NCBI GenBank assembly: GCA_024743275.1
Contig: JANSWW010000007.1
Location: 215,162-257,830 of the forward strand
DNA length: 42,669 nt
Source of the DNA: Alphaproteobacteria bacterium
GTDB taxonomy: Bacteria; Pseudomonadota; Alphaproteobacteria; JANSWW01
Reading direction: 5' to 3'
The notes under the pieces were generated by a model that was given only the letters and a program-made list of their open reading frames with translations, was not told where the DNA came from and made no database searches. Below, piece after piece: positions 16,588-26,500 of the stretch. Numbering within the stretch: position 1 is the first letter of the stretch; each line of letters opens with the position of its first letter. A program made the translations under genes and the position numbers.

Positions 16588-17367
16588 ATGTCCGATCCGA
16601 TCGTGCGCAAAGTCCTGCTGACCAACGACGACGGGCTCGACGCCCCGGGTCTGGCGGTGCTGGAAGAAATCGCCAACGCCATCGCCGAGGAGGTTTGGAT
16701 CGCCGCCCCGGTGATGGATGCCTCGGGCACCGGGTCAAGCGTCAGCATCCATAGCGCCCTCAGAGTCTACGAGGCTCGGCCCCGCCGCTACGGGGTCGGC
16801 GGGACGCCGTCGGACTGTGTCATGGTCGCGCTCGATGTGCTGATGAAGGAGAGCGGGGCGCCGGATCTGGTGCTGTCCGGGGTCAACCGGGGGGCGAATC
16901 TGGCGACCGATTCCCATTACTCCGGCACCATGGGGGCGGCGGGGACAGCCTATCTCATGGGGGTGCCGGCGATCGCGCTGTCCCAGGCTCACCGCCATGG
17001 CGATGTTCACTGGGACACGGCGCGCAAGCATGGCGAGGTGCTGGTGCGGCGCCTGGTCGGGGACGGCGACTGGCCGGCCGGTTTCGTGCCCAATATCAAC
17101 TTTCCGCCGGTTGGGCCGGAGGATGTTACCGGTTACGAGGTCACGGAACAGGGGAGCGGCGTGCTCAGCATCGGTCTCGAGACCCGCATGGATCCGCGTG
17201 GAAAAGAATACCACTGGCTGCGTTTCGGGCGGGGTCAGGTGGGCCAGAGCGAGGAGGCGGACATCAGTGCGATCAAGCGCGGTGCCGTCTCGATCACGCC
17301 CATCGGGTTCGACCGGACCGACCGGGCGGGCGTCGGTATGCTCAAGAAATCCCTCGGCAATCCCTGA
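16588..17367 (+). CDS. surE: SurE, 5'/3'-nucleotidase
   Basis: A 259-residue metal-dependent nucleoside monophosphatase. Family signatures are VLLTNDDGLDAPGLAVLEEI (the Asp-Asp metal ligands), APVMDASGTGSSVSI with the metal-binding Ser region, GTPSDCVMVALDVLM, and LVLSGVNRGANLATDSHYSGTMGAAGTAYLMGVPAIALS, where SGVN supplies the Asn ligand. AGGAG (16577-16581) lies six bases before ATG 16588, so this start is preferred over the in-frame ATG at 16558. It is divergent from the SDR gene (161-base gap) and stands alone, followed by the long leader of the giant gene. Confidence 0.95.
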   Translation: MSDPIVRKVLLTNDDGLDAPGLAVLEEIANAIAEEVWIAAPVMDASGTGSSVSIHSALRVYEARPRRYGVGGTPSDCVMVALDVLMKESGAPDLVLSGVNRGANLATDSHYSGTMGAAGTAYLMGVPAIALSQAHRHGDVHWDTARKHGEVLVRRLVGDGDWPAGFVPNINFPPVGPEDVTGYEVTEQGSGVLSIGLETRMDPRGKEYHWLRFGRGQVGQSEEADISAIKRGAVSITPIGFDRTDRAGVGMLKKSLGNP

Positions 17368-17379
17368 GGTGAAAAAGAG

Positions 17380-17402
17380 TCTCAAATTTTTGTGAGATTT
17401 TA
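17380..17402 (+). terminator. AT-rich hairpin after surE, weak terminator or operator
   Basis: TCTCA-N8-TGAGA (17380-17397) is followed by TTTTA, 12 bases after the surE stop. The stem is only five pairs and not GC-rich, so termination would be weak. Because it is close upstream of the giant gene's promoter it could equally be a regulator site. Confidence 0.35.
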
Positions 17403-17431
17403 GTCATTTGGGCGTTGGCGCGGCGTTTGCA

Positions 17432-17460
17432 TTGCATTTGCCCGGAAACGCGCTCATATT
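17432..17460 (+). promoter_or_regulatory. Candidate promoter of the giant RTX gene
   Basis: TTGCAT (17432-17437), exactly 17 bases, then CATATT (17455-17460). It lies in the 210-base gap between surE and the giant gene and would give a leader of about 110 bases. A direct TTGCAT repeat overlaps the -35. Confidence 0.35.
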
Positions 17461-17500
17461 CTTTCGTAGGGTAATGTGTGCCGTCCTTCACCAGGGAAAG

Positions 17501-17516
17501 CGCCCTCCAAGGGGCG
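17501..17516 (+). promoter_or_regulatory. GC-rich hairpin in the leader of the giant gene
   Basis: CGCCCTCCAAGGGGCG folds into a five-GC-pair stem plus a T-G pair with a four-base loop, about 60 bases before the start codon. GTTTG follows, so it is a poor terminator; it may stabilise or control the mRNA. Confidence 0.3.
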
Positions 17517-17577
17517 GTTTGATGTGGCGCTGGCCGGTTAGGAGCGCGTTAGAACGACGGGCTTGAAGGGGCAGATG

Positions 17578-20500
17578 ATGGTTGGGTGCAACAGAGAGAT
17601 GGCGGGGAACGCCAGGACGCCTCTCGCGTCGCTGGTGGTTGTTGATTCGGAACTTGCCACGGTGCCCGGCCTGACAAACGGCATCATCGGTCCAAGGCAC
17701 ATCCTGACCCCGTCCCACGATCCTCTCGCCGCCATCGCGGCCGAGCTTTCCCGCCAGCCAGCCCCCCTCTCGGTCCTTCACATCGTCGCCCATGGCGGAT
17801 CCGGTTTCCTTGAGATCGGCGGCTGTCGCGTTCACAGCGTGGACGGCGCCGCCGCATGGGGCGCTCATCTCGCCCCGGGGGCGGTGATTATCCTCAACGC
17901 CTGTGCCGTCGCCGCAGAGGAGGCGGGGGATGCCTTCGTCGCTGCGTTGGAGCGGACGACGGGGGCGACCGTCCTTGCGAGTGACCGGGCGGTCGGGCAT
18001 CCGTCGCTTGGCGCCGATTGGACGGTGCCCGGCGCCGAGACCCTGCCATTCCTGACCGCCGTCGCCCGCGCCGAGGTGCGGGTGCGTTTGGAGCCCGAAA
18101 CCCTGAGGGTCAGCGTCGACGGCACCGGGGCCGACCCCAATCAACTCTCCACATCGGCCGCGGTCAGCGCCGATGGCAACCTGATCGTCTTCGTCAGCGC
18201 GGCCACCGACCTGACGGCGACGACCGATTCGTTTAGCTACAACGACATCTTTCTGAAGAATCAGGAGACCGGCGAGACCATCAGGGTCTCCCAGGCCTCG
18301 GACGGAAGCGAGGCGAATGGCGCCTCGGGCGAGCCGCAGATCAGCGCCGACGGCAAATTCATCGTGTTTTCGAGCTCCGCCTCGAATTTGGTCGCCGACG
18401 ATTCCAACGGGCGGGTCGACATCTATCGCTATGAGGTCGAGACCGGCACGATCGAGCGCATCAGCGTCACCAATGATGGCAACCAGGCCAACGGCAACAG
18501 CTACAGCCCGTCGATCTCCGCGGATGGCCGGACGATCGCCTTCCATTCCGACGCGACCAATCTCGCCGGCTTCGATCAATTCGGTTTCGATGCGGACAAG
18601 GACACGGTGCCGGAGGTCTTCGTCTTTTCCGATGCGAACGGCGGCAGTCTCACCCATGTCAACCTGACGTCGGACGGTTCCAATACACGGTCCCCCTCGA
18701 CCTTCGCCTCGATCTCCGGCGATGGCAGCAAGGTCCTCTTCCTGACGACCGACAGCGCCATTCTCGATGTCCCGACGCCGGGGCAGACCGCGGCGCTGCA
18801 CGATCTGACCACCGGGACGACGATCAATGTCGGCCTGACCGATGCCGGCGCGCCGATCGGGTCCGACATCACCGAGGCCTATCTCTCGCCGGACGGCACC
18901 AAGGTTGTCCTGGTCGCGGCCAGTCCGTTGGTCAGTGGCGTCGCCGCCGATGGCCTGTCCCATGTCTATGTCCGTGACCTGACGACGGATCAGATCGTCC
19001 TCGTCGACCAGAATGTCTTCGGTCAGGTCGGCGACGGTAGCAGCCGGGAGCCGATTTTTTCGACCGACGGTGACTTTCTCGCCATCGTTTCGAACGCGTC
19101 CAATCTGATCACCGGCACGGACAGCAATCCGTTCGCCGATATCATCCTCTACAATGTCGACAGCCTGTTCGGGCCGATCGACCAGCGGCTGAGCGAGCTT
19201 GTTTCCTTTACCCAGGACGGCGATCAGATCAGCCGTCCGGCCGCCCGTCCGGCGATCTCCGACGGTGGCAGGGCCGTGGTCTTCGAATCGGACGACCCCA
19301 GTTTGGTCTCGGGCGACGGGAACGGCCAGACGGATATCTTCCTGCGCGGCAACCCCGTCCTGTCGGTGCAACTGCCCGACAGCCCCGACGACAATCCGTT
19401 GCCGCCCTCGCCGGACACCACGCCGCCTTCGCCCGATACCGGTGACGGCGAGGCCGGGGGCAATAACGGCGGCACCGGTGACGGCGATACCAACACCGGG
19501 GGCGACGACACCGGTAACGACGACACCGGTAACGACGATACGGGTGGCGGTTCCGATACGGGCACGGCGGAAATCGTCAACGGCGGCATCACCAAGAGTT
19601 CCGTCCTCTCGACCGATCTGTTCCAGATCACCGCCCGAGTCATCAATGCGGACGGATCGCTTGACGAAGAGCGTCAGGAAAGCGTGTCGACAAATGGTTT
19701 CGGCCTCGGCGTTGTCGGCGACACCACGCCGAACGAAGCGGACCCTCAACTCGGCTACGATCCGGACCGCAACGCCTCGGAAGAACTGATCGTTCGCTTC
19801 GCGGTCGACGTCTTCGCGATGGATGTCGACGTCAATCAACTGTTCGGCAGTGAGCAGACGGGCGCGGAGCTTGGCCGCTATCAGGTGTTCGACGGGGACA
19901 CGCTGGTCGACGAGGGCAGCTTCCGGGCCGATGCCGGTACCCATGTCACCAGCTTCCGGGTCGAGCCGGGCAGTGGTGTCACTTTCGACAAGGTGGTCTT
20001 CACGGCCGCCGAATATACCGGCGGTGCGCTTGGCAACGGGATCGATTCGAGCGACTACTACATCGAATCCATCAGCTTCGTGGGCAACCCGAAGTCGACG
20101 CCGGGCTTCGGCAACGGCAGCGACGGGTCGGGTGGCGGCGGTGACACCGGTGGCTCGCCCCCGTCCCCGCCGGCCCCGGTCGTGCCGACGGTCACGGTCG
20201 CGGACGGCGCCAGCGTGGAAGGCGATTTGGGTGTTGCCGCGCAGAGTTTCACGGTCACCCTGTCCGAAGCCACGACCGTGGACGTCAATATCCCGTTCAC
20301 GACCCAGGACGGCACGGCGCAGGGCGACTCCGATTACGTCACCGACAGCGGTGTGTTGACGATCCCCGCCGGCCAGACCAGCGGGACGATCGAGGTCAAC
20401 ATCATTGGCGACGAGACGGACGAGAGCGACGAGACGTTCTCTCTCGTGGTCAGTACGCCGACGAACGCGGTGCTCGACGGCGACGCCTCGACCCTGACGG

Positions 20501-23500
20501 CGACCGGAACCATCCTCGACGACGACGAGTCGGCCTCCCCCCCGCCGCCGGATCCGGACCCCGATCCGGACCCGGTTGTGCCCACGGTGACCCTGAGCTT
20601 CGACTCGGGCTCCGCGACCGCCGGTGCCGAAGGGAACAGCGGTGTCGGCAACCAGACCTTCACGGTCACGCTTTCCGAGGTCACGACCGCGGATGTGCTG
20701 ATCCCCTATCGGACGGTGGACGGCACGGCGGTCGGCGGCGACGACTATATCGCCGGCAGCGGGACGATCATCATCCCCGCCGGTCAGACGACCGGCACGA
20801 TCAATGTCGGGATTGTCGGCGACACCGCGGTGGAAGGCGACGAAACCTATTCCGTGCAGATCGATTCGCCGGTCAATGGCGTGCTTCCGAACGGTGCCGG
20901 GTCGATCACGGTCGAGGGGACCATCCTCAACGACGACGATGCGGTTTCTCCGCCGCCTCCGCCGCCTCCGCCTCCGACGGTCGTCGTTCCGACGATCACC
21001 GTCGACAGTAGCGCCAGCTCGTCGGAGGGGGATCAGGGAGTCACCGGACAATCCTTCACGGTGACCCTATCGGAAGCCACTACCGTCGATGTTCAGGTGC
21101 CCTACACGACCGTCGAGGGTACGGCGACGGCGGATAGCGACTTCGTCGCCAAGACCGGCACCCTGACGATCCCCGCCGGCCAAACGACCGGCACGATTTC
21201 GATCGATGTGATCGGTGATACCGAAGACGAGTCGAACGAGAGCTACACGCTGCAACTCAGCTCGCCGGTCAACGGTGTGTTCACGGGTGGCGCGACCTCG
21301 ATCACATCCACCGGCACCATCGTCGACGACGATGTCGCCAGCCCACCGCCGCCTCCGCCTCCGCCCCCGCCGCCTCCGCCGGCCGTCGTCGTCCCGACGA
21401 TCTCGATCGCGGATTCCTCCACGTCGGAGGGTGATTCCGGGATCAAGTCGCAGAGCTTCACGGTGACCTTGTCCGAGGCGACCACCGTCAATGTCGAAAT
21501 CCCATATTCGACGGCCGAGGGGACGGCGACCGCCGATCTCGATTTCGCGGTGGAGAGCGGCACGCTGATCATTCCGGCGGGCCAAACCTCCGGAACGATC
21601 ACGGTGGGGGTTGTCGGCGATACCGTCGCCGAGGACGACGAGACCTATTCGGTTCAACTCGTCAGCGCGGTGAACGGTGAGTTCGCCGGCGGCGCGACCT
21701 CTGCGACGGCGACCGGGACGATCACCAACGACGATCAAGCGGCCTCGCCACCGCCGCCCCCGCCGCCGCCGCCCCCTCCGCCGGTCGTGCCGACGGTTTC
21801 CGTTCAGGACAGTTCGGTGACCGAGGGCGATGCCGGGGTCAAGGAGCAGAGCTTCACCGTCACCTTGTCCGAAGCGACCACCGTCGATGTCAAGGTTCCC
21901 TATGTGACCGGTGACGGGACGGCGACCGGGTCGCTCGACTATGTGAGTGAGAGCGGGACTCTGACGATCCCCGCCGGCCAGACCTCCGGGACCATCCGGG
22001 TTACCGTTGTCGGCGATACGGATGTGGAAGAGGACGAGACCTACACGGTTACCCTCAACGCGCCGACCAACGGGGTTTATGCGGGCGGGGCGACGACGAT
22101 CGCGGCCACCGGGACCCTGCTGAACGACGACGAGGCGGCCTCTCCTCCGCCGGACAACCCGACCCCGCCGCCGGCACCGCCGGTTCCGACGATTTCCATG
22201 GATGCCGCCCGCTCCGGTGTCGAAGGCGATGAGGGCGTCCGCGGGCTCAACTTCACCGTGACTCTGTCCGAAGTCACCGATGTCGATGTGATCATTCCGT
22301 TCACGACGGTCGAGGGTACGGGAATCGCCGATCTCGATTTCGTCGACGACGCCGGTATCCTGACCATTCCGGCGGGCGACACCACCGGCACGATCAAGGT
22401 CAATCTGATCGGCGATACCGGGTTCGAGGACGACGAGACGTTCCTGCTGCAGCTCAGCACCCCGATCAACGGCGTGTTCAACGGCGGCGGGACGACGCTG
22501 ACCGCGACCGGAACGATCACGAATGACGACGAGGCGAGCTCGCCGCCCCCGCCTCCGCCCCCGCCCCCGCCGACCCCGGTGGTGCCGACGGTATCGATCG
22601 CCAGCACCGCCGGCTCCGAGGGCGACGCGGGCGTGGTGACACAGGTCTTCTCGGTGACCCTGTCCGAAGCGACCACCGTCGATGTCCAGATCCCCTATAC
22701 GACCGTCGAGGGCACAGCGACCGGCAATCTCGACTATGTGACCGAGGCGGGAACGCTGACGATTCCGGCGGGTCAGACCTCCGGCACGATCGACGTCAAT
22801 GTCGTCGGTGATACGACGTCCGAGGACAACGAGAACTTCCGGCTTCAGCTCAACACGCCGATCAACGCGGTCTATGCCGACGGCGCGACGACCATCTCGG
22901 CCACCGGCACCATCGTGGATGACGATGTGGTCGTCTCGCCGCCGCCGCCGCCTGTCGTGCCCGTCGTATCGATCGCGGCCGGCAACGGCGCGACGGTCAC
23001 CGAGGGCGATTCCGGTCTTGTCACCCAGAGCTTCACCGTCTCGTTGTCCGAGGCGACGACGAATGACGTGCTCGTGCCCTATTTCACCGTCGACGGGACG
23101 GCGACCGGCGGGCTCGATTATGTCGGTCAGGCAAGCACGCTCTCCATTCCGGCGGGCCAGACCTCCGGCACCATCACCGTGAGCGTGATCGGGGACACCG
23201 ACGACGAGGGCGACGAGACCTTTTCCGTGCAGCTTGGCACGCCGGTCAACGGTGTCTTCGCCGGCGGCGCGACGTCGGCCGTTTCCACAGCCACGATCAC
23301 CGACGACGATGAGGCAACCTCCCCCAATGACGGGGGGGGCACGGGCTCGCCGCCATCTCCGCCGCCGCCGCGGGCGTCGGACGATCCGACACTGACCCAG
23401 GTGGTCGAGGTCAAGGCCGATGCGGGGGAAATCGCCGTAGATGTCCTGATCGAGGCCGAAGCCGCGAACATGTCCATCGAGGCGCTGCATTACGGCGAGG

Positions 23501-26500
23501 CGCTGGGCTACGCCAGCGGGACGCTCGGCAGTAAAGAGATCTCGTTCACGCTGAATAGCGATCATACGAGCGACACTGGCCTCCAGGGCGGCTACCTCTA
23601 TAATGGTCTTGGGGTGGCACGCGGCATTGGCGGCGTGGAGATCGACATCCGCTCCAGCGAGGTGGAACGCCCGACAGAGGTCATGCGCGTTACCTTCGAT
23701 TCGCCGGTCGATGCGGTCGAGTTCGATCTGACCGGCCTGTTCGACGGCGAGAACAAGATCACCGCCGACGCGGCACCGTTCAATCCCGGCTTCCTGGAAA
23801 GCGCACAGTGGACCGCCTTCGGGGCCAATGGCGAGCAGTTGACCGGAACGCTGGAGGGCACCGTCACCGGCCGGGCCACCACCTTCATCGACGCGGATTT
23901 CGATATCTCCCGTGTCGAATGGACGGCGGTCGACAATGACGCGCTTTTGACGACGGACAATTCCGACTTCCTGCTGGAAGCGGTCCGTACCTATACCCGC
24001 GAAACCCTGCCGGGCGACAACCCGCCCCTGGGGCCGGAGATCACCTTCTCGAACGCGGTCGACGGCGGCGAGACCCAGAATCTCTCCGACGCCTATGTGG
24101 TGCCCAATGTGGGGGCGGACAGCAATCTCGAGATCAACGGCAACGAAATGGGCATCGCCGGCGTGTCGAACAGCGTCGTTGTCGACGTCGCCCGGGATTC
24201 CGAAGGCGATCCGACGGTCGCGCTGCAAAGCGATTGGAATTCGCTGAAGAATGTGATGGTCACCCATAACGAGGGTGCCGACGTCACGCTGACCAATTTC
24301 GTTCACACGGATGTCTTCCTGGGCGGCAGCGAGGCCAGCACGGTCAACATCACGGACGCCAAGCGGGGCTTCATCCAGACGGGCATCGGCAACGATGTCG
24401 TCACCATCGACGCGCTGTCCAATGGCGGCAGCTTCTCCGAACGTTTCGAGATCTCGACCTCGGACGGCAACGACCTGATCATGGTCGACGGCGCCCCCAA
24501 CGAGCAGACCGAGACACAGATCGACGCGGGCGACGGGAATGACGAGATCATCGTCACCGGCGTGTCGACCGATGTGATCAACGGCGGTCTCGGCAACGAC
24601 CTGATCGCCGCGGGCGCCGGCAATGACGAATTGCTCGGCCATGACGGCGACGACCGGCTTTATGGCGAGGCCGGAAACGACATGGTGGTCGGGGGCGATG
24701 GGGACGATCTGCTGCTCGGCGGCGAGGGGGCGGACACCCTGCGCGGCGGTGCGGGCGGCGATACGCTCGACGGCGGTGCGGGTGCCGACTCGCTCAAGGG
24801 CGGCGACGATGCCGACACCATGATCGGCGGCACGGGGAACGACACCCTCCGCGGCGGTGGCGGCGACGATACGATCCGTGGCAACGAGGGCGAGGATTGC
24901 CTGTTCGGCGATGGTGGCAACGACGTGCTCTATGCCGACGCCGACGACAAATGTATCGACGGCGGGGACGGCTACGACATCCTCTATCTCGACGCCAGCA
25001 TCGATCTTTCCAGCATGAGCATCCAGCGGGTCGAGGAAATCCGCCGCACCGGCGAAGTCGGGGGCGGTGGTGATCCGGACACGGTATCGATCTCCGGGGT
25101 CATCAGCGTCGATAATGTGACGACGTCCGATCAGGGGTTCCGGGTTCTCGGCGTTCAGGTCAATGACGGGGTGCAGTCAGACGCCCTCGTCGAAAATGTC
25201 TCGATCAAGGGCACGAAGGGCTTCGGCGTGGTCGGCCAGCCGACCCCCAACCGCGGAGCCGAGCCGGAGCTGACCTATGTGCCGGAACACGGAAACTCCG
25301 AGGCGCTGGTCATCGAGTTCGACGGCACGATCAACCGGGCCGAGGCGACCTTCGGACTGTTCTACAACGGTGGCAGGGTCGAAAGCGGCCCGGCCCGTCC
25401 GGATTTCGACGCCCCGGCGATGGATAAGGATATCTCCAACGTCGTTCTCTATCTTCAGGACGGTGCCGGCGATATCAGCAAGGTGAAGATCGAGGACTTC
25501 CCGGAAGGGAACGACGCCGTCCGGGACATCGATCATTTGCCGCTGACGAATTTCGCGGCGACGGCCTATCCCGGGACGACGATCGTCGCCGTCTCGGTCA
25601 AGGCCGGCAACAATCAAACGGACGGTTTCGCCCCGGGTGAGGGGGAGTTGGTGTTCACCGCCGACGGCTTCTCGGCGGGCAATCTGCCGGTATCCGAACG
25701 GCCAGGTGACGATAACGAGCATGAATTCGAAGACGCCTTCGATGGGTTGACCGTCGGTCCGTCGAGCGACCGCACGCCCTACGAGGAACAGGGCCAGTGG
25801 TTCGCCTCCCTGAACGGTAGTCAGGTCGCGACCGGTATCTTCACGGCCGGACAGGTGGCGACGGACGGGTCGCTTGTGATCGAGCCCGGCGTCACTTTCG
25901 ATACGCTGCGGTTCGAGGCTCTCGAATATGTCCAGGGCGCGCGTCCCGATGGCCGCGATACGTCCGAATATCTGATCAAGACCCTCGCCTTCGAAGGCGA
26001 GGCGGCGGACAATGTGCACGGTGTGGCCACGACCTACAGCTACACGATCGAATCCGCCTCGGGCATCAACACCACCAACGAGATCGCGGCGTTCGCGACC
26101 AACGGGATCACGCTGCAGGCGCTCCATCTGGGTGACCCGGGGGATTACGACGCGCACAGCTTCGGCACCAAGAATGTCCGGTTCAGCCTGAGCGGCAGCA
26201 ATACCGGCGACAGCGCGCTCCACGGTGCCTACGCCTATTCCGGCCTTGGCGTCGCCGGCGGCAAGGACAATGGCGAGCTCGATGGGTTCTCCTCCGATAG
26301 CGGCCGCCCGGACGAGGTGATCCGGGCGACCTTCGCGAAGCCGGTGGATCGGGCCAGTGTCGAGCTTTCGGCCCTGTTCGACGGTGAAACTCAGATCACG
26401 CCGGATGCGGGACCCTATGACCGCGGCTATCTCGAGACGGCGATGTGGACCGCGTTCGGCGTCAATGGCGAAACCCAGACCGGGGTGATCGACGGCACGG

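Noticed and set aside
16427..16738. N-terminal extension of the SDR gene
   Set aside because: It is Arg/Pro-rich antisense of surE; the SDR fold begins at MPGLFDLTGKVALV with a good ribosome binding site.
17488..21051. Antisense open frame of 1,187 codons opposite the giant gene
   Set aside because: It consists of Arg/Asp/Gly-rich low-complexity readings produced by the antisense of GGC/GAC/ACC-rich repeats, with no start signal or domain. It ends where codon composition changes.
20182..23312. Regularly spaced repeats as a CRISPR-like array
   Set aside because: The period is about 400 bases, the units are coding and divergent, and the frame is continuous; they are protein domains.
21067..24642. 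Antisense open frame of 1,191 codons
   Set aside because: Same artefact of high GC and repetitive Gly-Asp-Thr codons; its repeats mirror the Calx-beta array instead of forming recognisable domains.
24583..24933. 27-bp periodic DNA as a minisatellite of no coding value
   Set aside because: Each period translates to an in-register RTX nonapeptide with synonymous drift, so selection acts on the protein.
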